The notes beneath the pieces are model-generated. The model made no database searches, was not told the origin of the DNA, and was given only the letters and a program-made list of their open reading frames with translations. This document shows, one piece after another, positions 20,667 to 30,768 of a stretch of 64,000 nucleotides of DNA. A program made the translations under genes and the position numbers. Positions within the stretch are counted from its first letter, which is position 1. Every line of letters starts with the position of its first letter. Where the stretch lies: positions 2,522,501 to 2,586,500 of the forward strand of contig NZ_JAFFHZ010000001.1 in NCBI RefSeq assembly GCF_017052585.1. The letters are read 5' to 3'. This DNA is from Paenibacillus apiarius (GTDB taxonomy: Bacteria; Bacillota; Bacilli; Paenibacillales; Paenibacillaceae).

Positions 20667-21275
20667 ATGACACAAAATAATGCTAATCGCGTTCGCCAAG
20701 CGGAGATCGCTCGCAAGACGAACGAGACGGACATACAATTATCATTTCACGTTGATGGCTCAGGCAACAGCCGGCATGACACCGGCGTTCCGTTTTTGAA
20801 TCATATGCTCGATTTGTTTACGAAGCACGGACATTTCGACTTGCAGGTCAAAGCGGTAGGAGACATCGACATTGACGACCACCATACGGTGGAGGATGTC
20901 GGCATTTGTCTCGGGCTGGCGCTGAAGGAAGCGCTTGGCGACAAGGCGGGCATTCGGCGTTACGCCTCCGTATTCGTGCCGATGGACGAGGCGTTGGCAC
21001 AAGTAATCATTGATGTAAGCAATCGGCCGCATTTCGAATATCGCGCTTCCTATCCTTCTGCGCAGGTCGGCACGTTCACAGTGGAGCTTGTGCATGAATT
21101 TCTATGGAAGCTGGCGCTGGAGGCCAGGATTACCCTGCATGTCATCGTGCATTACGGTCAGAACACGCACCATATGATAGAAGCGGTATTCAAAGCGTTG
21201 GGGCGCGCATTGGATGAAGCGACCTCCATCGATCCCCGGGTGCAAGGGGTACCTTCCACGAAAGGGGTGCTCTAG
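20667..21275 (+). CDS. hisB: imidazoleglycerol-phosphate dehydratase
   Basis: Manganese-dependent dehydratase. The trimmed start (MTQNNANR) gives 202 residues, the monofunctional family length. Metal-binding motifs are present: GVPFLNHMLDLFTKH, DDHHTVEDVGICLG and NTHHMIEAVFKAL. There is no N-terminal histidinol-phosphatase fusion, so that step must be encoded elsewhere. Confidence 0.95.
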   Translation: MTQNNANRVRQAEIARKTNETDIQLSFHVDGSGNSRHDTGVPFLNHMLDLFTKHGHFDLQVKAVGDIDIDDHHTVEDVGICLGLALKEALGDKAGIRRYASVFVPMDEALAQVIIDVSNRPHFEYRASYPSAQVGTFTVELVHEFLWKLALEARITLHVIVHYGQNTHHMIEAVFKALGRALDEATSIDPRVQGVPSTKGVL

Positions 21276-21278
21276 CCC

Positions 21279-21902
21279 ATGATCGCCGTCATCGATTACG
21301 GGATGGGCAATTTGCACAGTGTGAGCAAAGCGGTGGAGCGGCTTGGGTATGAGGTTAAGGTAACAAATTCCCTTGAGGAGATGTTAGCGGCGGACGGGAT
21401 TATTCTTCCCGGAGTCGGGGCCTTCGGCGATGCCATGCAGGCTTTGCAGGACAATGGCTTGGACGTCGCCCTCCGCAAGGCGGTCGAGGCCGGAAAGCGG
21501 ACGCTAGGTATTTGCCTTGGCATGCAGCTGCTCTTCAACGAAAGTGAAGAGCACGGGCAGCATAGAGGGCTTGGACTTCTGTCCGGACGGGTCGTGCGAT
21601 TCGAAGGGGGTTCCTACAAGGTGCCTCATATGGGCTGGAACCCGCTCACATGGCGGCAGCCGGCGCACCCGTTGACGGAAGGGCTGGAGGAGGGACACGT
21701 CTATTTCGTCCATTCCTTCCATGTGCTTCCGGACTCGGCAAGCGATGTGATCGCAACCTGCTCGTATGGCGGGCATCAGGTCGCTTCCATAGTCGGGCGG
21801 GATAATGTATGCGGCATGCAGTTCCATCCGGAGAAGAGCGGTTCGCTCGGGCTGCAGCTTTTGGAGCGGTTCCTGAAGCTGACGGACAACGCAAGGAACT
21901 AA
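21279..21902 (+). CDS. hisH: imidazole glycerol phosphate synthase, glutaminase subunit
   Basis: Class I glutamine amidotransferase that feeds ammonia to HisF. Nucleophile Cys in GICLGMQLLF, and the catalytic His/Glu in GMQFHPEKSG. It starts 3 bases after the hisB stop. It is 207 residues, the normal length. Confidence 0.96.
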   Translation: MIAVIDYGMGNLHSVSKAVERLGYEVKVTNSLEEMLAADGIILPGVGAFGDAMQALQDNGLDVALRKAVEAGKRTLGICLGMQLLFNESEEHGQHRGLGLLSGRVVRFEGGSYKVPHMGWNPLTWRQPAHPLTEGLEEGHVYFVHSFHVLPDSASDVIATCSYGGHQVASIVGRDNVCGMQFHPEKSGSLGLQLLERFLKLTDNARN

Positions 21903-21956
21903 AAGAACAGAAACAGAAATGACTCGGTTACATCCAAACTAGGAGGCGAGCAGCTT

Positions 21957-22697
21957 ATGGCGGCATTTACGATATATCCGGCCATCGATATACGAGGCGG
22001 CCGATGCGTGCGATTGTTGCAAGGCGATTACGGCCAGGAGACGGTCTATGACGATCAACCGGTGGAGGTAGCCCGGCGTTGGGAAGCCGGCGGGGCCGCT
22101 TGGATCCACCTTGTCGATCTGGACGGCGCGAAGGCCGGGCATCCGGTAAACGACAGCCTCATTGCCGGCATTGCGCGTACCGTCAGCGTGCCGGTTCAAG
22201 TCGGCGGCGGCCTGCGCACGCTACCCGATGTGGAGCGCCTGCTTGAAGCCGGCGTGGCGCGCGTCATCCTCGGCACGGCTGCCATCGAGGACCGCGGGTT
22301 CGTGGAAGAAGCGCTTGCGCGTTATGGAGGGAGCATCGCGATCGGGATCGACGCCCGCGATGGATATGTTGCCACGCGCGGCTGGCTCGAAACATCGGAG
22401 GTTAAGGCCGAAGCGCTTGCCGCCGAGCTTGCCGGCGTCGGTGCGGAGACTTTTATTTTCACCGATATTTCGCGCGACGGCATGATGAAAGGCCCGAACG
22501 TCGAGGCGATCGTCTCCTTGGCGAAGTCATCCGGCCGGACCGTCATCGCTTCCGGAGGAGTCAGCAATCTGGATGACCTGCGCAAGCTGTCCGCGCACGC
22601 GGCAGATGGCGTCGGCGGAGCTATTGTCGGCAAAGCGCTGTATACAGGCGACATTGCCTTATCGGAAGCGGTAAAGCTTGCGCTCGCCGCACAATAA
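21957..22697 (+). CDS. hisA: phosphoribosylformimino-AICAR ribotide isomerase
   Basis: TIM-barrel isomerase, 246 residues. The first strand is [15 protein letters not shown] with catalytic Asp, and the second half-barrel has [16 protein letters not shown] with the second Asp. Phosphate-binding loops GGGLRT and [11 protein letters not shown] are present. Start by AGGAGGCGAGC. Confidence 0.96.
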   Translation: MAAFTIYPAIDIRGGRCVRLLQGDYGQETVYDDQPVEVARRWEAGGAAWIHLVDLDGAKAGHPVNDSLIAGIARTVSVPVQVGGGLRTLPDVERLLEAGVARVILGTAAIEDRGFVEEALARYGGSIAIGIDARDGYVATRGWLETSEVKAEALAAELAGVGAETFIFTDISRDGMMKGPNVEAIVSLAKSSGRTVIASGGVSNLDDLRKLSAHAADGVGGAIVGKALYTGDIALSEAVKLALAAQ

Positions 22698-22723
22698 CGA
22701 ATAGATGAGACGGAGGGGATGAC

Positions 22724-23482
22724 ATGTTAGCGAAACGGGTAATTCCATGTTTGGATGTAAAGGACGGCCGGGTCGTCAAAGGCGTTAACTTCGTCCAACT
22801 GCGCGATGCCGGAGATCCGGTGGAGCTGGCGGCGCTGTATGACCGAGAAGGCGCTGACGAGTTGGTGTTTCTCGATATTTCCGCTTCGGTGGAAGGCCGG
22901 GCGACGATGGTTGAGGTCGTTCGTCAGACGGCAGGGGAAATCTCTATTCCATTCACCGTTGGCGGCGGCATTTCCCATATAGATGACATGATGCGAATTT
23001 TGCGCGCCGGAGCGGACAAGATCGGCATTAACACGGCTGCGGTCAAGCAGCCTTCGCTTATTACGGAAGGGGCGCGCCGCTTCGGTTCCCAATGCATTGT
23101 CGTCGCGATTGATGCAAGGTATAACGATGCATGGGGCGATTGGGAAGTATATACGCACGGAGGGCGTACTCCGACCGGCATGCGTGCCGTAGCATGGGCT
23201 CAGGAAGCGGAGCATCTCGGTGCCGGCGAGATATTGCTCACGAGTATGGATGCGGATGGAACGAAGGATGGCTTTGACATTGGGCTTACCCGTGCCGTAT
23301 CGGACAAGGTCGGCATTCCGGTCATTGCGTCCGGCGGAGCGGGGAATGCGGCGCATTTTGCGGAAGCTTTCGCGGAAGGATATGCCGATGCGGCGCTTGC
23401 GGCTTCTATTTTCCACTATAAAGAAGTATCGATAGCAGAGGTGAAGGCGGCGCTGCGAGAAAAAGGGGTGAATGTGAGATGA
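22724..23482 (+). CDS. hisF: imidazole glycerol phosphate synthase, cyclase subunit
   Basis: TIM-barrel partner of HisH that makes IGP and AICAR. It shows [50 protein letters not shown] and [14 protein letters not shown]. It is 252 residues, the normal length. The stop overlaps hisIE by 4 bases. Confidence 0.97.
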   Translation: MLAKRVIPCLDVKDGRVVKGVNFVQLRDAGDPVELAALYDREGADELVFLDISASVEGRATMVEVVRQTAGEISIPFTVGGGISHIDDMMRILRAGADKIGINTAAVKQPSLITEGARRFGSQCIVVAIDARYNDAWGDWEVYTHGGRTPTGMRAVAWAQEAEHLGAGEILLTSMDADGTKDGFDIGLTRAVSDKVGIPVIASGGAGNAAHFAEAFAEGYADAALAASIFHYKEVSIAEVKAALREKGVNVR

Positions 23483-24174
23483 CAGCAAACCAGACAGCTA
23501 TTCAGTGGGAGGAGCTGGCAGACCGGCTGCGATGGAACGAGCAAGGCTTGGTTCCGGCGGTCGTGCAGGATGCGGCTTCCAAGCAAGTTCTGATGGTGGC
23601 ATATATGAATCGGGAGTCGCTGCGTCTATCGTGCGAACTGGGGGAGACGGTATTTTGGAGCCGATCCCGCGAAGAGATATGGCATAAAGGAGCCACCTCC
23701 GGCAATACCCAGCGCATCGTGTCGATAGCGGCGGATTGCGATCAAGACACGCTGCTCGTGCAGGTGGTGCCGAACGGACCGGCCTGCCATACGGGAAGGT
23801 ATACGTGCTTCTTCAATGCGTGCGCGGAGCAGGAGAGCAGCGGATCTGCCTCGCCGTTATCCATCATCTCCGACTTGGAAAGCATGATCGCCGAGCGTGA
23901 GGCGGAGCGGCCGGAAGGGGCCTATACGTCGTATCTGTTCGACAAAGGCGTCGATAAAATATTGAAAAAAGTCGGGGAAGAAGCAGCCGAGGTCATTATT
24001 GCCGCCAAGAACGGCGATAACGCCGAGCTGAGGAATGAGACGGGCGATCTGTTGTTCCACCTGCTTGTCCTGCTGCGCGAGCGCAAACTGCCTCTGGATG
24101 AGGTGCTGGCCGAGCTGCAACGGCGCCATCAGACACCACGGCGGGATACGTATGACGAGCATGGAAAAGTATAA
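23479..24174 (+). CDS. hisI: bifunctional phosphoribosyl-AMP cyclohydrolase / phosphoribosyl-ATP pyrophosphatase
   Basis: Fused HisI-HisE of 231 residues carrying steps 2 and 3 of the pathway. The N-terminal cyclohydrolase (about 20-115) has the zinc cysteines in [12 protein letters not shown] and [13 protein letters not shown]. The C-terminal pyrophosphohydrolase (about 125-215) is a MazG-like helical domain with [16 protein letters not shown]. Last his gene; the ATG overlaps the hisF stop. Confidence 0.96.
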   Translation: MTANQTAIQWEELADRLRWNEQGLVPAVVQDAASKQVLMVAYMNRESLRLSCELGETVFWSRSREEIWHKGATSGNTQRIVSIAADCDQDTLLVQVVPNGPACHTGRYTCFFNACAEQESSGSASPLSIISDLESMIAEREAERPEGAYTSYLFDKGVDKILKKVGEEAAEVIIAAKNGDNAELRNETGDLLFHLLVLLRERKLPLDEVLAELQRRHQTPRRDTYDEHGKV

Positions 24175-24540
24175 GAGTATGCATTATCCAAGGCAGGACC
24201 GAAATTTCCAAAAAAATGATCCGATTTTTTATTTAACGGCTGTTCAGATACGGAGAAACTTGTTACGATAGATATAACAAACATCCATCTTTGGTAAGGG
24301 GGCGTGACGATTACTAAAGGAGTTATGGGTGTTTTTCTGTTGCGTTCTTTATGACTGGCTTTTCAGGAGTCAAGGGGTTGTCCGTTGCTAGAATACGGAA
24401 ATCCAGGTATAATAAGATTAGAATTATTATTAATTGAAAACAGGAATCATTTAGAGCGGTTCCAACGCAAGCAGTCATGTCGTTGGGTGGAGTTTGAGGC
24501 CGAGGCATTCATTTTCTCAAATGAGGAGGAACCTTACCGT
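24175..24540 (+). other. intergenic region hisIE-prs
   Basis: 366 bases with no supported gene and no clear hairpin terminator. The prs frame stays open upstream to 24385 but without a ribosome site there. It probably holds a prs promoter. Confidence 0.4.
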
Positions 24541-25491
24541 ATGCCGAGTAGTAAATTACGCATTTTCTCCGGCTCGTCCAATCCGAAGCTAGCCGCACAT
24601 ATCTGCTCGGAATTGGGTGTGGCGCTCGGAAATGTGAAGCTGTCCCGCTTTCAGAGCGGAGAAATTTACGTCAACTTTGAAGAGACGATCCGCAATTGTG
24701 ATGTGTTTCTCGTTCAATCCTTCTCCCATCCGGTTAATGAGCACTTCGTGGAGCTGCTCGTCATGATCGATGCGGCGAAGCGGGCCTCGGCCCGTACGGT
24801 GAACATTATTGTTCCTTATTACGGCTATGCTCGTCAGGAGCGGAAGTCGGCTCCAAGAGAGCCGATATCGGCTAAAATGGTAGCGGACGTCTTAACGACC
24901 GTCGGAGCGGGCCGCGTTATGACGATTGACCTGCATGCTCCCGCCATCCAAGGCTTCTTCAACATCCCGGTCGATCACTTGACAGCGCTTGATTTGATTA
25001 GCGGCTACCTGAAGGAGAAACAGATAGCCAGCCCGATTATCGTATCTCCGGATGCCGGACGGGCATCTACAGCAGAGAAGCTTGCCAATCAACTGGATTC
25101 ACCGTTCGCTATTATGATTAAGAAACGACCCGCTCATAATGAAGCGGTCATTACGCATGTCATCGGAGACGTGAAGGGACGCACTCCGATTATTATCGAG
25201 GATTTAATTGATACCGGTTCCACGATTGTGAACGTGGTCGAAGGATTGAAGGAGCGCGGGGCGGAAGATGTGTTCGTATGCGCCACGCATCCGCTCTTTA
25301 GCGGGGAGGCGCTGCAGAAGCTTCGCCATCCGAGCATTCGCGAGGTTATCGTGACGGACTCGATAGCGCTGCCGGAGGGCCATTCCGGGGTCATTCGCGT
25401 GTTGTCGGTTGCGCCCATGCTTGCGGAAGCGACGCGTATCATTACGAACGGGGGCTCTATCAGCACGTTGTTTAAATATAAAGGCGTATAG
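24541..25491 (+). CDS. prs: ribose-phosphate pyrophosphokinase
   Basis: Makes PRPP from ribose 5-phosphate and ATP. The ATG at 24541 follows AGGAGG and gives 316 residues, the family length. Motifs are IFSGSSNPKLAAHICSELGV, YYGYARQERKSAPREPISAK, the flexible-loop region SPDAGRASTAEKLANQLDS and the PRPP loop IIEDLIDTGSTIVN. It sits directly after the his operon and could supply HisG. Firmicutes usually carry prs beside glmU, so this may be a second copy. Confidence 0.94.
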   Translation: MPSSKLRIFSGSSNPKLAAHICSELGVALGNVKLSRFQSGEIYVNFEETIRNCDVFLVQSFSHPVNEHFVELLVMIDAAKRASARTVNIIVPYYGYARQERKSAPREPISAKMVADVLTTVGAGRVMTIDLHAPAIQGFFNIPVDHLTALDLISGYLKEKQIASPIIVSPDAGRASTAEKLANQLDSPFAIMIKKRPAHNEAVITHVIGDVKGRTPIIIEDLIDTGSTIVNVVEGLKERGAEDVFVCATHPLFSGEALQKLRHPSIREVIVTDSIALPEGHSGVIRVLSVAPMLAEATRIITNGGSISTLFKYKGV

Positions 25492-25695
25492 GTAATTAAT
25501 AGCAGGGGATTGTTTTCACCGATGGGACTTGTTCGGTGCTAACGCAGGCATCTTCCGTAACGGGGCTGTCTGCGGCAGCTTCAAGGACTCTTTTTTCCTG
25601 ATGAAGGTTCGTGAAAGGGATGAGGGAAATGCGCGTCATTATGGTATACTGGAGGGTATGTGTACAAAAATGACGTGTCAGGAGGTGCCTTGGCG

Positions 25696-27612
25696 ATGGC
25701 AGAACAGAAGCCACTGTGTACAAAAGAGAATCATGTGATGGAACAGGACAATGTGGTAGGGTTCCCGGCCGATGCTGTCGCGTTCTCGGAGCGCGCGGTA
25801 AAGTCGCTGGATCGGCTGCACTACGACAAGGCATTGAGATATTTTCGCAAGGCGGTTGAATGCGAGTCGGACAACCCGATTCACCAATGCAACTTGGCAG
25901 GGGCGCTCGCGGAAACGGGCCGCTTTGAAGAGTCGAATCAGATCTTGGCCTATATCGTAAATGAGCTCGATCCGGATATGAATGAGTGCTACTACTATAT
26001 GGCAAACAACTTCGCTTATATGGAACAGTTCGAGGAGTCCGAAATGATGCTTGGGATGTATCTGTCCCGAGAGCGACACGGCGTCTACGCCGAAGAGGCG
26101 GAAGAGATGCTGGAAATGCTTCATTACGAACTGAATCGGCCTTTTGATCCGGCTCGCCGAACGAAATCAGCAGGAGACGCGGCTGCGGAAGACGAGTTGG
26201 CAGAAGGAAAAGATAGCGGAGCTGCTGATAGTGTGCACGGTGCCGGGGGGAATGGAACGGCGAATGAGCCGGATGAGCGGGGTACGTTAGAACAGACGGC
26301 CGAGGATCATGAGCAGGCCCGCCTGCTGTTGGAAGCAGGGCGATTTGTCGAAGCGGAGAAGGTTTTGCAGCGGATTTTGGAGGCCGATCCCGATTTTTTG
26401 GCTGCACGCAACAATTTGGCGTTAGCCTATTATTACATGGGCCGCTTCGACGAGGCGCGTGAGACGCTGAACGGAGTTTTGGAGCGGGACTTGGGCAACC
26501 TGCATGCATTATGCAATTTGGCCATTTTCGAGCGTCATGCCGGTCACGAGGATACGGTGCGGTCGCTGCTTGATATACTGGTCAAAATCGAGCCGTTCCA
26601 TCGCGAGCATGTGTTCAAGTTGGCTACGACGATGGGCATACTCGACGAACACGAGCAAGCTTATCGCCATTTGCACCGCTTGGTCGCCAGAGGAATGCAG
26701 CGTGAGCCGAGCTTGTATCATTATGCAGCGGTGGCGGCATGCCATATGGGCCGATATGACGAGGCTGCCCGGTGGTGGGCGTCTTGCCGCCGGCTGGACC
26801 CTGAATCAGGGGTGGCGACATATTTTTTGGAGCAACTGCAGCAGCGGGGAGAAGGCGGACTCGATCCAATGCCAAGCTATCATTATCGCCTGCCATACGA
26901 GGAGACGAGCCGGAAGGCGCAGGAGCGCGCCGCTCGCTCTGCGGCCCGCAAACGGATGGAAGATCAGGCATCAGCGGTCGATGGCGAGGACTGGGAGCAG
27001 CAGATCAAATCCGATCCGCTCGTGCGCTCCTCCCTGTTCTGGGCGCTTCGGTTCGGCGAGCCGGAAGTGAAGCTCCAAGCGCTGCAGGCCATGAGCCTGC
27101 TGGCAGATGAGGAAGCGAAGGAAGCGCTGCGGACGCTGCTGCTTGACCCGGGCCAAGACGCGTATATGAAGCAGGTAACGCTATATGTCCTCCGCTTGCT
27201 GGGGGTTAAGGGACCTATCGACGTGCAGTGGGACGACGAACGGATACAAATAAGCAGCAATCATATCGCCAATCGTCTGCCAACTTGGGAGCCGCATTGG
27301 CAGCAGGTATTGGATACGGTGCGCGATTATATGAAAGAGGAATATGATCTCTTTCAAATGCACGATGCCGAGACACTGTGGATTGAATTCATAACTCGCC
27401 TCTATCCCGATGATGTGCCTCGCATTGCGAAGGCTTCGAGCTGGGCGGCCGCATTGGAATATCTTATTGCGAAGATGTACCGCCGTCCTCTTTCTTATCA
27501 GGACGTTGCCGTGCGCTACGAAGTGTCGGCGGCGACGGTTGCCAAGCATGTAAAGCGTATGGAAGATACCTGTCAGGTGGAAGATAGATTAAAGCAAACG
27601 TTAAAGTTCTAA
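25696..27612 (+). CDS. yvcD: TPR-repeat protein with C-terminal helix-turn-helix, YvcD-like
   Basis: A cytoplasmic protein of 638 residues. Tetratricopeptide-like repeats run from about 25 to 120 and 200 to 400 (LHYDKALRYFRKAVECESDN, then LLEAGRFVEAEKVLQRILEA), separated by an acidic low-complexity linker. A C-terminal HTH-like segment (LSYQDVAVRYEVSAATVAKH) ends the protein. The ATG at 25696 is placed by AGGAGG 10 bases upstream. Its position before trxB matches B. subtilis yvcD, also a TPR protein of unknown role. Confidence 0.8.
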   Translation: MAEQKPLCTKENHVMEQDNVVGFPADAVAFSERAVKSLDRLHYDKALRYFRKAVECESDNPIHQCNLAGALAETGRFEESNQILAYIVNELDPDMNECYYYMANNFAYMEQFEESEMMLGMYLSRERHGVYAEEAEEMLEMLHYELNRPFDPARRTKSAGDAAAEDELAEGKDSGAADSVHGAGGNGTANEPDERGTLEQTAEDHEQARLLLEAGRFVEAEKVLQRILEADPDFLAARNNLALAYYYMGRFDEARETLNGVLERDLGNLHALCNLAIFERHAGHEDTVRSLLDILVKIEPFHREHVFKLATTMGILDEHEQAYRHLHRLVARGMQREPSLYHYAAVAACHMGRYDEAARWWASCRRLDPESGVATYFLEQLQQRGEGGLDPMPSYHYRLPYEETSRKAQERAARSAARKRMEDQASAVDGEDWEQQIKSDPLVRSSLFWALRFGEPEVKLQALQAMSLLADEEAKEALRTLLLDPGQDAYMKQVTLYVLRLLGVKGPIDVQWDDERIQISSNHIANRLPTWEPHWQQVLDTVRDYMKEEYDLFQMHDAETLWIEFITRLYPDDVPRIAKASSWAAALEYLIAKMYRRPLSYQDVAVRYEVSAATVAKHVKRMEDTCQVEDRLKQTLKF

Positions 27613-27721
27613 AGATCACTTTTTTTAGACAAACTCTTAAACCTGATAATCGCGGAATACACTTTCCCTTTGCAAGCAAGCATTTGTTAGACCACACTAT
27701 ACTGAGGGAGGCCTCACTTCT

Positions 27722-28687
27722 ATGGAAAACAAAGTATACAAATCGGTTGTAATCGGCACGGGTCCTGCAGGATATACTGCGGCCATCTATTTGGCGCGCG
27801 CCAGTCTGAACCCGCTCGTAATTGAAGGCCCGCAGCCAGGCGGCCAGTTAACGACGACGACAGATGTAGAGAATTTCCCAGGCTTCCCTGAAGGCATCAT
27901 GGGGCCTGAACTCATGGACAATATGCGCAAGCAAGCCGAACGCTTCGGCACGGAGTTCAAGTCAGGCTGGGTTACGGGCGTGGACTTCTCCAAGCGCCCG
28001 TTCAAGCTTCAAGTGGAAGGCATCGGGGAGATCGTTACCGAGTCGTTAATCGTGGCGACCGGCGCTTCCGCACGATATTTGAACATTCCGGGCGAGCAGG
28101 AGAACTTGGGTAAAGGCGTCAGTGCCTGCGCGACTTGCGACGGCTTCTTCTTCCGCGGGAAGAAAATCATCGTTATCGGCGGCGGAGACTCCGCGATGGA
28201 AGAAGCGAACTTCTTGACCCGCTTTGCTTCCGAGCTGACGATCGTGCATCGCCGCGATGAACTGCGCGCTTCAAAGATTATGCAGGATCGCGCGAAGGAC
28301 AACAGCAAGATCAAATGGGCTTTGAACCGGACGCCGCTTGAAGTCGTTGGAACCGGCATGGGCATTACCGGCTTGAAAGTGAAGAACAACGAGACCGGCG
28401 CCGAGGAAATGATTGAGACGGACGGCTTGTTCGTCGCTATCGGCCATAAGCCGAATACCGATTTCTTGAAGGGGCACGTTGAGCTGAACGACCAAGGCTA
28501 TATCGTCGTGAAGCCAGGCACGTCCGAGACGAACATTCCGGGCGTATTCGCAGCCGGCGACGTCCATGATATGAAATATCGCCAAGCAATCACCGCCGCG
28601 GGCTCCGGATGCCAAGCCGCCCTCGACTGCGAGAAATTCCTCGAAGGCAGCATGGCGCATGACTGGAGCAGCACGTTGAGCAATTGA
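27722..28687 (+). CDS. trxB: thioredoxin reductase
   Basis: NADPH-dependent flavoenzyme that reduces thioredoxin. FAD motif GTGPAGYTAAIYLARASL at the N-terminus, redox CATC at about 138-141 (SACATCDGFFF), NADPH motif IGGGDSAMEEANFLT, and the C-terminal FAD motif GVFAAGDVHD. It is 321 residues. GAGGGAGG lies before the ATG. Confidence 0.97.
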   Translation: MENKVYKSVVIGTGPAGYTAAIYLARASLNPLVIEGPQPGGQLTTTTDVENFPGFPEGIMGPELMDNMRKQAERFGTEFKSGWVTGVDFSKRPFKLQVEGIGEIVTESLIVATGASARYLNIPGEQENLGKGVSACATCDGFFFRGKKIIVIGGGDSAMEEANFLTRFASELTIVHRRDELRASKIMQDRAKDNSKIKWALNRTPLEVVGTGMGITGLKVKNNETGAEEMIETDGLFVAIGHKPNTDFLKGHVELNDQGYIVVKPGTSETNIPGVFAAGDVHDMKYRQAITAAGSGCQAALDCEKFLEGSMAHDWSSTLSN

Positions 28688-28732
28688 ATCTGCTGGCAGT
28701 TCCGTCGGTTTACCCTATCACATTTTACATGA

Positions 28733-28758
28733 ACGGAGCCCGCGGGCTCCGTATTTTT
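28733..28758 (+). terminator. trxB terminator
   Basis: ACGGAGCCC / GGGCTCCGT stem followed by ATTTTTC. Confidence 0.88.
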
Positions 28759-28881
28759 CATTATGATTTTCCGATTTTCGGATCCGTTTCGGCGGCAGGC
28801 CGTTCTCTTGACCTGACTAAAGGGTTCGCGTATAGTGGGAACTGAAGTACCATACGATTATGAGTAAAAGGTGGATGACGC

Positions 28882-29832
28882 ATGTCTGAGCAAATCTACG
28901 TGGGTGTCGATTTGGGAGGTACGGCTATCAAAGTCGGTATTTGCGATGCGGAAGGACGACTTCTGCAAACGTTTGAAGGGCCGACAGAGGTTCCCAAAGG
29001 TCCCGATATCGTCATGGATAACATCGAAAAATATATTCGCCAAATCGTGGAGGAGTCGCCTTACGATTGGAGCCAAGTGGCTGGAGTCGGCGCGGGAGTT
29101 GCAGGATTTACGAATGTAAAGGAAGGCGTTATCGTGCTGGCGCCCAACGTAGGATTTAAGGATGTGCCGATTCGTTCCATATTGGAAGAACGTCTTGGCA
29201 AGCCGGTCAAGATCGATAATGATGCGAATGTTGCCGCGCTTGGCGAAGCATGGAGCGGAGCGGGCAAAGGAATCGACCACTGTGTATGCTACACGCTGGG
29301 TACAGGTGTCGGCGGCGGAATTATTATTCATGGAAAGATCGTTCAAGGTTTTGCCGGATTAGCTGGAGAGCTCGGCCATATCGCCGTTATTCCAGATTTG
29401 GAAGCGATTCAGTGCGGATGCGGCAAAATGGGATGCTTGGAGACCGTATCTTCGGCAACAGGCATTATCCGCATGGCGAAAGATGCCGTGGAACGCGGTG
29501 ATCGCACTTCGCTTTCCTTGGTGGAAGACATTGCGGCCAAGGACGTGTTCGACGCTGCCAAAGCCGGCGACGAAGTGGCCAGCCGAATTGTTTCCCGCGC
29601 TGCTTATTACTTGGGGAAATCGATGGCCGCTGTTGCAGTGACTCTGAACCCAGAACGGTTCATTATTGGCGGCGGCGTGTCCAAAGCAGGCGAGTTCTTA
29701 TTTGACCAAATCCGTGAAACGTTCATGAAACTAACACCAGATCCGGTTACGCGCGGCGTATCGATTGTTCCAGCGGAGCTTGGCAATGATGCAGGCATGA
29801 TTGGTGCGGCAGGTTTGTTCTTGCGTTCGTAG
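28882..29832 (+). CDS. glcK: ROK-family glucokinase
   Basis: ATP-dependent sugar kinase, 316 residues. ATP-binding DLGGTAIKVGICD at the N-terminus, sugar-binding GELGH, and the ROK zinc motif CGCGKMGCLETVSS with its Cys triad. It occupies the place where B. subtilis has the Nudix gene yvcI. The ATG follows AAAAGGTGG. Glucose is the likely substrate; GlcNAc or mannose kinases of the ROK family look alike. Confidence 0.92.
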   Translation: MSEQIYVGVDLGGTAIKVGICDAEGRLLQTFEGPTEVPKGPDIVMDNIEKYIRQIVEESPYDWSQVAGVGAGVAGFTNVKEGVIVLAPNVGFKDVPIRSILEERLGKPVKIDNDANVAALGEAWSGAGKGIDHCVCYTLGTGVGGGIIIHGKIVQGFAGLAGELGHIAVIPDLEAIQCGCGKMGCLETVSSATGIIRMAKDAVERGDRTSLSLVEDIAAKDVFDAAKAGDEVASRIVSRAAYYLGKSMAAVAVTLNPERFIIGGGVSKAGEFLFDQIRETFMKLTPDPVTRGVSIVPAELGNDAGMIGAAGLFLRS

Positions 29833-29860
29833 TCGGCAACGGTAAGGGAGAGGACGAACG

Positions 29861-30757
29861 ATGATCGAATCGACAGAGATGACAGCACTCGCGAAACTCG
29901 TCATTATTACTGGGATGTCCGGTGCGGGAAAGACAATAGCGGTCCAAAGCATGGAAGATCTGGGCTTTTTCTGCGTGGACAATTTGCCTCCGGTTCTCAT
30001 ACCGAAGTTTGCAGAGCTTATTGAGCAATCCAAAGGGAAGATTGGGAAAGTCGCGCTCGTTATTGATTTGCGGGGGCGCGAATTTTTTACGGCCTTATCT
30101 GAATCCTTAAATTATATCCGAGAGCACTATACGATTAATTGTGAAATTTTGTTCTTGGATGCGACCGACGCGGTATTGGTGCAACGCTACAAGGAAAGCC
30201 GCCGTCGCCATCCACTCTATCCGAACGGGCTGCCGCTTGACGGCATCAAGCAGGAGCGGAAGCTGCTGGAGGATCTAAAAGGCTGGGCGACTCAGGTTGT
30301 CGATACGAGCAATCTGAAGCCGGCACAGCTGAAAGAACGAATCGTGTCCCGGTTCACGCATGCGGATCAGAACACGATGTCGGTCAATGTGACCTCGTTC
30401 GGTTTTAAATACGGTGTTCCCATCGATGCGGACTTGATTTTTGACGTACGCTTTTTGCCGAATCCTCACTATGTCGAACAGCTCCGTCCTCGAACGGGAC
30501 AGGATATTGAAGTATACGACTACGTCATGAAATGGCCGGAGACGCAGGCTTTTTTGACGAAGCTGCTCGATATGCTTAATTTCCTGCTGCCACAGTACCG
30601 AAAAGAAGGAAAAAGTCAGGTCGTAATCGGTATCGGATGCACCGGTGGAAAGCATCGTTCCGTAGCCGTGGCTGAATATTTGGGTCGTATGATCGGCGCC
30701 AGCGACACGGAAGTCGTTCGTGTGAGTCACCGTGATGCCGAGCGGGATCGACATTAG
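29861..30757 (+). CDS. rapZ: RNase adapter / nucleotide-binding protein RapZ (YvcJ)
   Basis: P-loop protein with [12 protein letters not shown] near the N-terminus and the conserved C-terminal [20 protein letters not shown]. It is 298 residues, the family length. In B. subtilis YvcJ is a GTPase linked to competence; in E. coli RapZ controls GlmS synthesis. ATG follows AAGGGAGAGG. Overlaps the upstream flank of yvcK, as is usual for the rapZ-yvcK-whiA trio. Confidence 0.95.
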   Translation: MIESTEMTALAKLVIITGMSGAGKTIAVQSMEDLGFFCVDNLPPVLIPKFAELIEQSKGKIGKVALVIDLRGREFFTALSESLNYIREHYTINCEILFLDATDAVLVQRYKESRRRHPLYPNGLPLDGIKQERKLLEDLKGWATQVVDTSNLKPAQLKERIVSRFTHADQNTMSVNVTSFGFKYGVPIDADLIFDVRFLPNPHYVEQLRPRTGQDIEVYDYVMKWPETQAFLTKLLDMLNFLLPQYRKEGKSQVVIGIGCTGGKHRSVAVAEYLGRMIGASDTEVVRVSHRDAERDRH

Positions 30758-30768
30758 TGGAGGTCGCT

